Under the pieces are notes generated by a model. It saw only the letters and a program-made list of their open reading frames with translations, was not told the origin of the DNA and ran no database searches. A program made the position numbers and the translations under genes. A stretch of DNA of 41,719 nucleotides. It comes from an uncultured Holophagaceae bacterium (GTDB taxonomy: Bacteria; Acidobacteriota; Holophagae; Holophagales; Holophagaceae). The number at the start of each line of letters is the position of its first letter. Position 1 is the first letter of the stretch. This document shows positions 15,667-23,869 of this stretch, piece by piece. Location: positions 1-41,719 of the forward strand of contig CAIZZF010000017.1 of NCBI GenBank assembly GCA_903937385.1, read 5' to 3'.

Positions 15667-16614
15667 ATGTTCAGGCAACTCAGGCACCTTCTGTTTGTCT
15701 CGGTGGCTGCGGTGGCAGCCTTGGCCGGGAACGGCCAGGACCCGCTATTCAAGCGCCAGATCCAGGCGCATCCCGCGCCGCAGCTCGAGGACGTCAGCGG
15801 CCGCGAGTACAAGTTCCTGCTCGACCCGGCCAAGGCCAAGGGCACCCCGGCCGAGGCCTTCAAGGTGATCTGGGACCAGGTGAAGGCCACCGCGGCCAAG
15901 CAGGGTTTCACGGTCACGGAGAAGGACAAGACGCCGCTGAAGATCGAGCTGACCACGAAGGAATACCTGGATACGCCGGATCAGGCCCTCTGGAAGCGCG
16001 GCTACCTCATCCGCATCACCACGAAGTTCAAGGCCGGGGTCGCCGATGCGAGCGGCAAGGTGACCGTGAAGGCCATCTTCGAGGACCTGGCCAAGACGCT
16101 GGCGACGCCCCTGGACGTGGTGGGGGTGAAGGGCGAGGAGGAGTGCCAGGACAACGTGGGCGTCGGCAAGGGCGGCGTGCTGGTTGGCTACGTGGAGAAG
16201 GGCGCCAGCTTCAGCGTCGCCACCGCGGACCTGGGGAAGATGACCCTGGGGGACTTCGCCAAATACATGCCTGAGCTGCTGAAGCTGGGCCTGCCCGGCA
16301 CAACCCAGCTGGTCTCAAGCAAGGCCTACTCCTACCGGGTCCGGCCCGGCTATGTGGTGCTGCCGGGTACAGAGCCCTGCGGCGTCTCCATGGAAGGCTG
16401 GGCACTGAAAGAGGATGGCCCCATCTTCCTCTACGACTTCTCGTTCGGCTACGACGGGTTCACGGCCTACGAAAATCCCCAGACCCACCTGCAGGGCGAG
16501 CTGTTCCTGGAGAAGGTCCTCCACGGCGGGCTGGCCGGTCTGGCCCTGACCGATGACGGCAAGTGGGGCGGCTCCAAGGTGCGCGTCTTCATGAAGCGGC
16601 CCATCAGCAAGTAG
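15667..16614 (+). CDS. exported CYTH/triphosphate-tunnel-like protein
   Basis: Start at ATG 15667 with GGAGG at 15656-15660, downstream of the sigma-54 start site; the frame is open further upstream. 315 residues. Signal peptide about 1-22, then a region with CYTH-fold features: REYKFLLD at 46-53 (only the second Glu and the Lys of the usual ExExK are kept), YLDTPDQALWKRGYLIRITT typical of the CYTH strand-turn-strand with RxR-type basic residues, a KVTVK strand, and LFLEKVL near the end. Three Cys lie in the mature part. CYTH proteins bind or hydrolyse triphosphate groups inside a beta tunnel; a periplasmic member is unusual. First gene of the sigma-54 unit, with a periplasmic pyrophosphatase two genes on. 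Activity is not certain given the altered first motif. Confidence 0.7.
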   Translation: MFRQLRHLLFVSVAAVAALAGNGQDPLFKRQIQAHPAPQLEDVSGREYKFLLDPAKAKGTPAEAFKVIWDQVKATAAKQGFTVTEKDKTPLKIELTTKEYLDTPDQALWKRGYLIRITTKFKAGVADASGKVTVKAIFEDLAKTLATPLDVVGVKGEEECQDNVGVGKGGVLVGYVEKGASFSVATADLGKMTLGDFAKYMPELLKLGLPGTTQLVSSKAYSYRVRPGYVVLPGTEPCGVSMEGWALKEDGPIFLYDFSFGYDGFTAYENPQTHLQGELFLEKVLHGGLAGLALTDDGKWGGSKVRVFMKRPISK

Positions 16615-16657
16615 CGCTCTTCCTCTCACCTCGAAACCTCGAAGGAGAACCTCCAAG

Positions 16658-17509
16658 ATGCGAACGTCCCTCTCGACCTTCCTGCACCGGGCCGCGCTGG
16701 CCTGCGCCTTCCTGCCCCTGGCGGGCCAGGATGCTGAGCTGCTCGACAAGCAGTTCGGCACCCTCCAGCAGCCGGCCTACATCAAGCACTACGAGGCCAC
16801 CAAGAGTGGCAAGGTCCTGCTCAACCCCTACCTCCAGGTCGCGACCAAGGAGTACCCGGGCCTGCTCAACCCCAAGCACTCACCCTACAACTGGGTGATC
16901 GACGCGGAGGGCCGCGTGGGCATCATCCAGGAGGCTGCCCATCCCTACGGGCGCACCTACGACAAGGGCTTCTACCGGCCCGAGGACAAGTCCAAGCGGA
17001 AGCCCGGCACCACTGAGAACTATGGGCATGTCTCGGCGCTGGCAGGCGGCATGGGCCGCATCAGTGGCGAGATCCTCTACGACAAGGGCACCAACAGCTT
17101 CACCCTGAACAACAAGTCCGGCCGCTACTCCAAGAACAACGAGGACCGGACACCCGAGCAGATGGTCAACGCGGCGAAACTCATCCGCGAGGTCGTGGAT
17201 CCCGGCTCCGCCACCTGGGGACCCGTCTACTACCTGCTCGAGTACAGCCCCGAGAATGTGCGGGAGGAGAGCCTCAAGCGCCCGGACCTGGCCTATGACG
17301 ACGCCAAGACCAAGAGCCGGCCCCACCTCGTGGTGATGCCCGCCGCCCCGGCCGTGCCCAAGGCCGAGAAGCCCGTGGCCAAGGCCGAGGAACCCGCCGT
17401 GAAGCCTGCCGCCGAGCCCAAGACGGTCGAGGCCGCGCCCAAGGTCGAGCCGGTCAAGGGGAAGAAGGCCAAGAAGCCCAAGGCCGCCAACAACGATGAC
17501 CCGTCCTGA
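16658..17509 (+). CDS. exported hypothetical protein with Lys/Pro/Ala-rich tail
   Basis: 283 residues. Signal peptide to about residue 23 (ALACAFLPLAGQ). Residues 24-210 are globular, with several aromatic motifs (SPYNWVIDAEGRVGIIQEA, then GEILYDKGTNSFTLNNKSG). The latter resembles the G-x-I..I-N-N-x-S-G-x-Y segment found near the C-termini of various secreted enzymes and toxins. Residues about 222-283 are a low-complexity AEKPVAKAEEPAVKPA-type tail ending KGKKAKKPKAANNDD, strongly basic, which could bind a polyanion such as polyphosphate or the cell surface. The domain is not recognised. GGAG (16643-16646) upstream. Lies between the CYTH-like and pyrophosphatase genes in one operon. Confidence 0.7.
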   Translation: MRTSLSTFLHRAALACAFLPLAGQDAELLDKQFGTLQQPAYIKHYEATKSGKVLLNPYLQVATKEYPGLLNPKHSPYNWVIDAEGRVGIIQEAAHPYGRTYDKGFYRPEDKSKRKPGTTENYGHVSALAGGMGRISGEILYDKGTNSFTLNNKSGRYSKNNEDRTPEQMVNAAKLIREVVDPGSATWGPVYYLLEYSPENVREESLKRPDLAYDDAKTKSRPHLVVMPAAPAVPKAEKPVAKAEEPAVKPAAEPKTVEAAPKVEPVKGKKAKKPKAANNDDPS

Positions 17510-17556
17510 GGCTTGCTGACCCCCCGTTTCGAACCCCTTCAAGGAGTTGAGCCAAG

Positions 17557-18354
17557 ATGCGAAAGATGATGCTCGAAAAACCCATCGCCACGGCCCTCGG
17601 ACTGGGCCTCGCCCTCTCGGTGGGCTGGGGCTTCGCCACCCTCCCGCTCTCCGGCGCGGAGACCGCCCCCGGGGTGACCCCTCACGTGTCCGTGCTGAAG
17701 GGGGAGAAGAACTTCTTCACCGGCTATGACACCCACAACCTCGACGGCACCGTGAACGTGGTCATCGAGATTCCCGCGGGCACCACCGCCAAGTACGAGG
17801 TCAGCATCAAGACGGGCCTCATCGAGCTGGAGCAGAAGAATGGCGCTCCCCGGTTCGTCCAGTACCTGGGCTACCCCTGTAACTACGGCAACATCCCCCG
17901 CACGATCCTGCTGAAGGAAAAGGGCGGGGACGGCGATCCCCTGGACGTGCTCGTGCTGGGCGCCTCGGTGCCCACTGGTTCCGTGGTGAAGACCCGCCCC
18001 CTCGGCGTCCTGAGCCTCATCGACGGCGGCGAGATCGATGACAAGGTGCTCGTCGCCTTGGAGAACAGCCCCTTCGCCAGCTGCCGCAGCATGGAGGACC
18101 TCGAGGCCAAGTTCCCCGGCGTGACCACCATCCTGAAGACCTGGTTCACCTCCTACAAGGGCCGCGACAAGAAGGGCAACCTGATCCTCAGCTCGACGGG
18201 CTTCAAGGGCCGCGCCGAGGCCATCCGGCTCATCGGAGACTCCGCGCTGGACTACGAGCGCTCTGTCATCACCGAGGCCGACAAGCGGGCCCTGGACGAG
18301 AAGGGCAATCCCCGGCTCTATCGCTGGCCGGGCGCGAAGAATCTCGGCGAGTGA
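17557..18354 (+). CDS. ppa: exported inorganic pyrophosphatase (family I)
   Basis: 265 residues; family I bacterial enzymes have about 175, and the surplus is an N-terminal export signal (about 1-35) plus insertions. Active-site residues are present: E71-I-P and K79-Y-E, Y106-P-C-N-Y-G, the metal-binding D125-G-D-P-L-D130, and D156-x4-D161-x-K163. It should hydrolyse pyrophosphate to two phosphates with Mg2+. Family I enzymes are normally cytosolic, so export to the periplasm is the unusual point and implies extracellular or periplasmic PPi as substrate. AAGGAG upstream at 17540-17545. Neighbours are exported CYTH-like, Cache and histidine-phosphatase proteins. Confidence 0.9.
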   Translation: MRKMMLEKPIATALGLGLALSVGWGFATLPLSGAETAPGVTPHVSVLKGEKNFFTGYDTHNLDGTVNVVIEIPAGTTAKYEVSIKTGLIELEQKNGAPRFVQYLGYPCNYGNIPRTILLKEKGGDGDPLDVLVLGASVPTGSVVKTRPLGVLSLIDGGEIDDKVLVALENSPFASCRSMEDLEAKFPGVTTILKTWFTSYKGRDKKGNLILSSTGFKGRAEAIRLIGDSALDYERSVITEADKRALDEKGNPRLYRWPGAKNLGE

Positions 18355-18378
18355 CGGATCAAACCTCTGGAGACCCTC

Positions 18379-18828
18379 ATGAAAAATGCCATTCTGCTCG
18401 TCCCCATCGCCCTCTTCGGAACGGTCCTGGTCGCCCAGGACACCAAGGAGGTCGAGGCCTTCGTCAAAGAGGCCGTGGCCTTCGCCAAGGGGCACCCGAA
18501 GGAGGCCTTTTTGAATGAAGTGAGTCGTCCGATGGGCCGCTTCAACGTCCAGAAGACCAAGCGGCTCTACCTCACGGTCTACGACCTTGAGGGCAAGGTC
18601 ATCGGACACGGGAAGAAGACCCAGGAAGTGGGCGCGAACCAGTTCGCCGCCAAGGACAAGGCCGGCAAGCTCTACATCCAGGAGCGCATCGAGCTCGCCA
18701 AGAAGAAGGGGGGCGGCTGGGTGGAGGAATCGAAGATCAACCCCGCCAACATGCAGACGCAGCAGAAGCGGACCTTCGTGGGTTTCCACGGAGGAATGGT
18801 CATCTGCTGCGGGATGTACGAAGGATAA
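18379..18828 (+). CDS. exported single-Cache-domain protein
   Basis: 149 residues. Signal peptide to about residue 19, then one Cache (sCache_2-like) domain: EAFVKEAVAFAKGHPKEAF at the start, YLTVYDLEGKVIGHGK in the middle strand pair, KLYIQERIELAKKKGGGWVE and a C-terminal strand with CCGMY. Such stand-alone periplasmic Cache proteins bind small molecules and may present a ligand to a membrane kinase. It is 25 bp after the pyrophosphatase gene with GGAG upstream, so co-transcribed. A role as a sensor accessory for the 11885 kinase is inference. Confidence 0.85.
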   Translation: MKNAILLVPIALFGTVLVAQDTKEVEAFVKEAVAFAKGHPKEAFLNEVSRPMGRFNVQKTKRLYLTVYDLEGKVIGHGKKTQEVGANQFAAKDKAGKLYIQERIELAKKKGGGWVEESKINPANMQTQQKRTFVGFHGGMVICCGMYEG

Positions 18829-18858
18829 CCAGCCTTTCCGAGCCAGCATTACGATCAA

Positions 18859-18880
18859 GGGGGCGGCTCAGGCCGCCCCC
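18859..18880 (+). terminator. GC hairpin between Cache and phosphatase genes
   Basis: GGGGGCGGC (18859-18867) pairs with GCCGCCCCC (18872-18880), loop TCAG. No T-run follows. It may partly terminate or protect the upstream mRNA and lower expression of the next gene. Confidence 0.5.
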
Positions 18881-18896
18881 AGCTCTGTGGGGAATC

Positions 18897-19391
18897 ATGC
18901 TCAGAAAGCTGCTGTTGTCCTTCCTTCTGATCCTGGGCCTCGACGCCCAGGAATCGGTAGTTGTCTTCCTGAGGCACGCCGAAAAGACCCGCCGTGGGGA
19001 CATGGCTGAGCTCTCGCCGGCGGGGCATCGCCGGGCTGCGGCCCTACCGCTGGATCTGCTGCCCTATCGGCCCGTGGCGCTCTTCGCGTCGGATCGGCGC
19101 CGGACGCAGCAGACCCTGGCGCCCCTGGCGGCCCGACTGGGGCTCCCCGTCCAGATCTACGAAAGGGGCCAGGAAGCGGCACTGAGCCAGCGCCTCCGCC
19201 TGTTCTACGAGGGGAAGACGGTCATTGTCTGCGGGCACTCGGACACCCTGGGTGCGATGGTGGGGGCGCTGGGCCATGAGCCCGAGTTTCCCGAGATCCT
19301 GGGCTTCGACCGCTACTGGGTGCTCCGCATTCCTGCTGGCCAGGAGCCCCCTAGCCTGGAAGAGCACCGCCAGAAGCACCGCCCCCGGTGA
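18897..19391 (+). CDS. exported histidine phosphatase superfamily protein
   Basis: 164 residues. Short signal peptide (LLLSFLLILGLDAQ). The histidine-phosphatase core follows: VVFLRHAEKT with catalytic H27 and R26, FASDRRRTQQT with the second active-site Arg, and VCGHSDTLGAM with H114. The small size matches the SixA/PhoE-like group rather than acid phytases. It should remove phosphate from a phosphomonoester in the periplasm. The substrate is unknown. Last gene of the unit from sigma-54 promoter 1, directly before the second activator site. Its ribosome binding site is weak (GGGGA). Confidence 0.85.
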   Translation: MLRKLLLSFLLILGLDAQESVVVFLRHAEKTRRGDMAELSPAGHRRAAALPLDLLPYRPVALFASDRRRTQQTLAPLAARLGLPVQIYERGQEAALSQRLRLFYEGKTVIVCGHSDTLGAMVGALGHEPEFPEILGFDRYWVLRIPAGQEPPSLEEHRQKHRPR

Positions 19392-19431
19392 GCCGACCCT
19401 GGTGAGTCGACCCTGGCTTTCGGGTTGTGCC

Positions 19432-19466
19432 GAGCGGAAACCCGCAAGGGCTGTGCGAATTCCCGC
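19432..19466 (+). promoter_or_regulatory. upstream activator site 2
   Basis: GAGCGGAAACCCGCA, 7 nt, then TGCGAATTCCCGC. It aligns without gaps to the site at 15448-15482 (same dyad, same 20-bp repeat of the CCCGC core) and lies at the same 103-bp distance from the -24 GG of its promoter. This is strong evidence for a shared regulator. Confidence 0.75.
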
Positions 19467-19541
19467 GCGGCTCGGCGTGACCTGCGCCGGGGCAGTGCGG
19501 CCTATCTGCTGCAGGCATGATAATTAACCGAACGGTAAAGA

Positions 19542-19559
19542 ATGGCGCGGCCCTTGCTG
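19542..19559 (+). promoter_or_regulatory. sigma-54 promoter 2
   Basis: ATGGCGCGGCCCTTGCTG: GG at 19544-19545 and GC at 19556-19557 with the required 10-bp spacing. It differs from promoter 1 at only a few positions. Drives the porin gene at 19658. A TAATTAACCG segment at 19521-19530 lies between site and promoter. Confidence 0.85.
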
Positions 19560-19657
19560 TGGTCCTGCGGCCCTTGGTGTGAACCAGGGCAACCTCTCCA
19601 ACCCCCCACCCGCAAGCCGGACTGGCCTGCGTTCCCAAGCTCACCTAGGAGCGACCC

Positions 19658-21040
19658 ATGAAACGTCTCATCACCCCTCTGGCCCTCATCCTGCTGGCCG
19701 GCCCCGCCTTTGCCCAGTCCTCCGCGGACCAGGAAAAGCGCATCGCGGACCTCGAGAAGAAGATCGAGAAGCTCGTCAAGCTCGACACCAAGAAGGAAGA
19801 GCCCAAGGACACCAGCTTCAGCGTCAAGTTCGGTGGCCGCATCCACCTGGACTCCGTCTACTTCAACGGCGGCCAGAACCGCCTGCCCGATGGCACCTTC
19901 ATGCGCCGCGCCCGCATCAGCTTCAAGGTGAACGCCGGGGCCGACTGGGTGGGCGAGGGTGATGTGGACTTCGCCGAGAGCGCCGTCAACATCAAGGACA
20001 TGTGGGTGGGCTACACGGGCTTCAAGGACACCCTCATCCAGATCGGCCAGTTCAAAGAGCCCTTCGGCATGGATACCCTGACGTCCTCGAACAACACCAT
20101 GCTGATGGAGCGTTCCTACAGCGACATCTGGACCCCTGACCGGCACGTGGGCGTGGCCTACTCGACCTGGGGCGACCGCTGGATGGTGAAGGGCAGCTTC
20201 TTCGGCCAGGCCATCGACGACACCTCTGACGCCCAGGAAGCCGCGGACCTGAACACGGATTCCACCGGCCTCCTGAAGTCCTACAAGATCATCGACAACC
20301 ACGGCTACGGTGGCGCCCTCCGCGCCGTGTGGCTGCCCATCAAGGTGTCCGACTCCAAGTTCGTGCACCTGGGCGTGGCCGGCGTCGAGCGCAAGCCCAA
20401 TGCCGCTGCCCCTGGCGTGTATGCCGTCGACTTCTCCGGACGTCCCGAGCAGAACAAGGTGAGCCGGGCCAAGTTCGTGGGCGCGGCCGTCACCAACGTC
20501 GACAACTGGAAGCAGACCGCCCTGGAATTCGCCGGCCTCTGGGGACCCTTCTCCTGGCAGAGCGAGTATCAGCAGACGAAGGTGGCCCGTCGTGGCACCC
20601 AGATGCTGGCCTGGTCTGGCACGGCGCTGGTGGCCACCACGGCCGCCCAGCAGCTGGCCAGCACCGTGGACCACACCTTCTCCACCTACTACGGCCAGGT
20701 CTCGTGGATCTTCGGTGGCCAGCGCACCTATGACATCGCCGACGGCATCTTCAAGCCCGTGAAGGCCTCCAAGAACGGAGCCCTGGAAGTGGTGCTGCGC
20801 TTCAGCCAGATGAACCAGGACGACCTGACCGCCATTGACGCAGTCAAGGGCGGCATCGTGAAGAACACCACCCTTGGCCTCACCTACTACGTGAACAAGA
20901 GCCTCCGCTTCATGGCCAACTACACCAAGGTGGCCCCCAACGAGAACTCCGCCCCGAGCGCTGCCTACAGCCCCACGGGCAAGAAGATCTACAGCGACAA
21001 CTTCAACTTCGCCTCTGTCCGCATGCAGGTGAACTTCTAG
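19658..21040 (+). CDS. phosphate-selective porin O/P family outer-membrane protein
   Basis: 460 residues. Signal peptide ending at AFAQ (about 20), a short coiled coil (DQEKRIADLEKKIEKLVKL) typical of OprP/OprO trimers, then a beta-barrel region: FGGRIHLDSVYFNGG, RRARISFKVNA, YTGFKDTLIQIGQFKEPFGMD, SDIWTPDRHVGVAYS, alternating strands throughout, and C-terminal Phe. Members form anion-selective channels; OprP takes phosphate and OprO pyrophosphate/polyphosphate. AGGAG precedes ATG. It stands alone under sigma-54 promoter 2 and is followed by a hairpin. Together with the exported pyrophosphatase this suggests entry of condensed phosphates; the true substrate cannot be read from sequence. Confidence 0.9.
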   Translation: MKRLITPLALILLAGPAFAQSSADQEKRIADLEKKIEKLVKLDTKKEEPKDTSFSVKFGGRIHLDSVYFNGGQNRLPDGTFMRRARISFKVNAGADWVGEGDVDFAESAVNIKDMWVGYTGFKDTLIQIGQFKEPFGMDTLTSSNNTMLMERSYSDIWTPDRHVGVAYSTWGDRWMVKGSFFGQAIDDTSDAQEAADLNTDSTGLLKSYKIIDNHGYGGALRAVWLPIKVSDSKFVHLGVAGVERKPNAAAPGVYAVDFSGRPEQNKVSRAKFVGAAVTNVDNWKQTALEFAGLWGPFSWQSEYQQTKVARRGTQMLAWSGTALVATTAAQQLASTVDHTFSTYYGQVSWIFGGQRTYDIADGIFKPVKASKNGALEVVLRFSQMNQDDLTAIDAVKGGIVKNTTLGLTYYVNKSLRFMANYTKVAPNENSAPSAAYSPTGKKIYSDNFNFASVRMQVNF

Positions 21041-21054
21041 GTTCTCCCACGGAC

Positions 21055-21091
21055 CGCTGGAAGGGTCATTCGGTTCATGACCCTTCCAGCG
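21055..21091 (+). terminator. hairpin after the porin gene
   Basis: Perfect 15-bp stem CGCTGGAAGGGTCAT (21055-21069) with its complement (21077-21091), loop of 7, starting 14 bp after the porin stop. No T-run follows. Confidence 0.65.
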
Positions 21092-21148
21092 AGTTGCGAG
21101 CCATCCTCCGATGGCCAGAAGCAATCTGTCGCCTCGTTTGGGTTCCCC

Positions 21149-21754
21149 ATGAGCAGCGCCGCTCCTGTATACATGCCCCGGTGGGAATGGCGGACCTTCG
21201 CGCCGCGCGCTGACGCGCGACTGAAGGGCCACCTTGGCACTCCGGTGCTAAGCAAGGCCAGCGCCCATGAAACAAGCATCCTGTGCGCCAGGAGCAAGCA
21301 CGATGTCCTGATCCGGGGTGAGGTCCTCCGCCTCAAGTGGCGCAAGCAGGTCAGCCCCAGTGGCCTCGAGCTCTGGGACCTGGTGCTCTCCGAGGCCTTT
21401 CCGTGTTCCTCCGAGGTGCTGCTCCGGTTGTTCGACGCCTGGGTGCTCCCGGCCCCCGCCCTGGACCGGAACACCTACTCCAAGACCCAGTTCCTGGGCG
21501 AAGTCCTGCCGCAGCACCTGGAACTGAAGCCCATTGAGATCGAAACACGCTCTGAGACCTTCCTGCTCGACGGCATCACCTGCGAGCTGACCCAGCTCAC
21601 CGCGAACCACGTGGAGCTGGAGAGCTTCTGCATCGAGCATGAGGATCCGGCCCTGGTGCTCCAGGTCCTGCATCACCTCGGTCTCCAGGGGCGGCGCAAC
21701 ACCAGCTACCCCCAAGGCCTCAAAGCCGCCTTCAACCTACCCCCCCAGCACTGA
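21149..21754 (+). CDS. divergent CYTH-like protein A, cytoplasmic
   Basis: 201 residues from ATG 21149; another ATG at 21173 is possible, and neither has a good ribosome binding site. There is no signal peptide. Signature pieces: WEWRTF near the start (E-x-R in place of ExExK), HETSILCARSKHDVLIRGEVLRLKW, ELWDLVLSEAFP, FLLDGITCELTQL, VELESFCIEHED and LGLQGRRNTSYPQGLKAAF. The same pieces in the same order occur in the 26011-26649 protein, so the two are paralogues. The strand order with paired basic residues is that of CYTH/VTC-like tunnel proteins. It lies 21 bp before a canonical CYTH gene. Triphosphate or polyphosphate binding is inferred. Confidence 0.7.
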   Translation: MSSAAPVYMPRWEWRTFAPRADARLKGHLGTPVLSKASAHETSILCARSKHDVLIRGEVLRLKWRKQVSPSGLELWDLVLSEAFPCSSEVLLRLFDAWVLPAPALDRNTYSKTQFLGEVLPQHLELKPIEIETRSETFLLDGITCELTQLTANHVELESFCIEHEDPALVLQVLHHLGLQGRRNTSYPQGLKAAFNLPPQH

Positions 21755-21775
21755 AATCCTGAACGGAGACTCGGC

Positions 21776-22249
21776 ATGGCCAAGGAAATCGAACGGAAAT
21801 ACCTCGTCAACCTCGCGACCTGGGTGCCCCAGAATGCCGGCACCCACTTCAAGCAGGGCTACCTGAACGCCCAGAAGGAGCGGGTGGTCCGCGTCCGCAT
21901 CGAAGGCGCCAAGGCCAAGCTCACCATCAAGGGCATCACCACCGGTGTGACCCGGGCCGAATTCGAGTACCTGATTCCCGTGGAGGATGCTGCCATCCTG
22001 TTGGACAATCTCTGCGAACAGCCGCTCATCGACAAGCACCGCCACAAGGAAGTCCATGGCGGCAAGACCTGGGAGATCGATGTCTTCCATGGCGATAATG
22101 AAGGGCTGGTCGTCGCCGAGATCGAGCTGGCCTCCGAAGACGAGAAGATTGACTTCCCTGCCTGGATCCGGGAGGAAGTCTCCAGCGATCCCCGCTACTT
22201 CAACTCCAACCTCCTGAAGCATCCTTTCAAGGACTGGACGAAAGCCTAG
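21776..22249 (+). CDS. CYTH domain protein (class IV cyclase/inorganic triphosphatase type)
   Basis: 157 residues, the size of single-domain bacterial TTM enzymes. The diagnostic ExExK motif is E4-I-E6-R-K8 (KEIERKYLV). Basic tunnel residues follow in RVVRVRIEGAKAKLTIKG, then FEYLIPVEDA, WEIDVFHGDNEGLVVAEIEL (acidic metal-binding strand) and a C-terminal NSNLLKHPF, all typical. Characterised relatives of this length hydrolyse tripolyphosphate or make cAMP from ATP. The phosphate-themed neighbours favour triphosphatase activity, by inference. CGGAGA upstream. Followed by a hairpin terminator at 22261. Confidence 0.92.
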   Translation: MAKEIERKYLVNLATWVPQNAGTHFKQGYLNAQKERVVRVRIEGAKAKLTIKGITTGVTRAEFEYLIPVEDAAILLDNLCEQPLIDKHRHKEVHGGKTWEIDVFHGDNEGLVVAEIELASEDEKIDFPAWIREEVSSDPRYFNSNLLKHPFKDWTKA

Positions 22250-22260
22250 GTTCCCCTCAC

Positions 22261-22286
22261 GCGGGTCACCCTCCACGGTGACCCGC
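22261..22286 (+). terminator. hairpin after the CYTH gene
   Basis: GCGGGTCACC (22261-22270) pairs with GGTGACCCGC (22277-22286), loop CTCCAC, followed by CCTTTAT. Lies between the CYTH and anion transporter genes. Confidence 0.7.
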
Positions 22287-22303
22287 CCTTTATAGGTTCA
22301 CGC

Positions 22304-23869
22304 ATGGCCGCCGCAGTCCCCACGCCATCCACCCAGCCTTCGCTCCGGGACCTCCTGGACATGGAGAAGATGACCCTCTCCTCGAAGACCCGGGAGGCGC
22401 AGAGCTCCAACGAGCGCTGGATGCGCTACCTGGGATTCCCGGGCGGGATCCTGCTGTTCCTGGCCATCCTCTACCTGCCCGCCGGGGCGGGGGCCAGCGC
22501 CTCCGCCCAGGCCGGAGCGGCCTGCTTCGCCCTGGCCCTGGTGTGGTGGGTGACCGAGCCCTTCCCGACCTACGTCACCTCCCTGGTGCTGATGTTCCTG
22601 CTGCTGGTGACGCGGACCTCCAATGCCAAGGCCATCATGGATGTGCTGGGCATGGAGGTGATCTGGCTCAACCTCCTGGCCTTCATCCTGAGCTCGATGC
22701 TGGTCAAGACCCGCCTCGCCAAGCGCATGGCACTCTGGCTGGTGCTGCGGTTCGGGCACAAGGCCAGCTGGGCCCTGCTGGCCTTCGTGGTCCTGCAGCT
22801 GGTGCTGGCCCCGCTCATCCCGGCCACCGCCGCGCGCTGCGTGATGACCTTGCCCCTGATGATCGTGGTCGCCACCATCTATGGGTCCACGGAAGCCACC
22901 CCGAACAACTTCGGCAAGAACATGATGCTGCTGAACCTGGGCTGCATCTCGGTGCTCTCCTCCGTCACCATGACCGGCAGCTCCGCGAACCTCATCGCCG
23001 TGGGCCTCATCCAGAACATGGGCGGCCACCGGGTCTACTACATGGACTGGATGATGCTCGGCGCTCCCGTAGCCATCGTCACCATGCTGCTCATGTGGAT
23101 CCTCGGCCAGAAGCTGCTCTTCCGCATCAAGCCCGAGGAGCAGGTGCCCCAGCTGGAGGGTGGCCTGGGCCTGGTCCGGGAGCAGTACGAGTCCATGGGC
23201 GCCTTGAGTTTCCAGGAGAAGAAGGCCATTGCGATCTTCGGCATGGTGCTCTTCCTCTGGATGACAGACATCTTCCACATGCGCTGGTTCGGAGTCGAGA
23301 TCAGCGCCCCCTTCGCCGCGCTGCTGGGCGCCGTGGTGGTGCTGTTCCCCCGCTGGGGCATCCTGTCCTGGGCCGAGGCGGACATCCCCTGGCACCTGCT
23401 GATCTTCAGCGCCGGCGCCTACGCGGGCGGTCTGGCCCTGGATGACACAGGCGCCGCCGAGTGGGGCGTGCGCATGCTCTTCGGCGGCATGAACCTGCGG
23501 GGCGTGCCCTTCGGCTTCACCTACACCGTTGTGATCGCCGTGATGATGTACAGCCACCTGCTCACCACGTCCAAGACCGTGCGCACGCTCATCATGATCC
23601 CCATCATCATCACCATGGCCAAGGCCCTGGGCTGGAACCCTGTGTCCCTGGCCCTGCCCGCCGCGCTCTGCATCGACTGGGTGGTGGGCCTGCCCATCAG
23701 CGGCAAGCCCAACGTGATCCTGTTCTCCACCAACCAGTTCACCGTCGGTGACAACTTCAAGCACGGCATGCTCACCTGCACCATCGGCGTGATCATCCTT
23801 GTGCTCTCCGGCGCGACGTGGTTCCACTGGCTGGGCATCACGCCGGCCTTCTGGGCGGTGGCGCCATGA
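22304..23869 (+). CDS. DASS/SLC13 family anion:Na+ symporter
   Basis: 521 residues with a cytoplasmic N-terminal tail of about 60 and roughly 11-12 transmembrane segments. The two SNT-like signature regions of the divalent-anion/Na+ family are TGSSANLIA near 223 and SGKPNVILFSTNQF near 465. WWVTEPFPTYVTSL in the first hairpin and PATAARCVMTLPLM also fit. Members carry dicarboxylates, citrate, sulfate or phosphate. With dctA already upstream and phosphate-related genes on both sides, an inorganic or phosphorylated anion is plausible, but not shown. The stop overlaps the next gene (ATGA). Confidence 0.88.
   Translation: MAAAVPTPSTQPSLRDLLDMEKMTLSSKTREAQSSNERWMRYLGFPGGILLFLAILYLPAGAGASASAQAGAACFALALVWWVTEPFPTYVTSLVLMFLLLVTRTSNAKAIMDVLGMEVIWLNLLAFILSSMLVKTRLAKRMALWLVLRFGHKASWALLAFVVLQLVLAPLIPATAARCVMTLPLMIVVATIYGSTEATPNNFGKNMMLLNLGCISVLSSVTMTGSSANLIAVGLIQNMGGHRVYYMDWMMLGAPVAIVTMLLMWILGQKLLFRIKPEEQVPQLEGGLGLVREQYESMGALSFQEKKAIAIFGMVLFLWMTDIFHMRWFGVEISAPFAALLGAVVVLFPRWGILSWAEADIPWHLLIFSAGAYAGGLALDDTGAAEWGVRMLFGGMNLRGVPFGFTYTVVIAVMMYSHLLTTSKTVRTLIMIPIIITMAKALGWNPVSLALPAALCIDWVVGLPISGKPNVILFSTNQFTVGDNFKHGMLTCTIGVIILVLSGATWFHWLGITPAFWAVAP

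Noticed and set aside
22298-23827. Minus-strand open frame of 509 codons opposite the anion symporter
   Set aside because: Low-complexity His/Glu/Gln composition; the plus strand encodes a clear DASS membrane protein.
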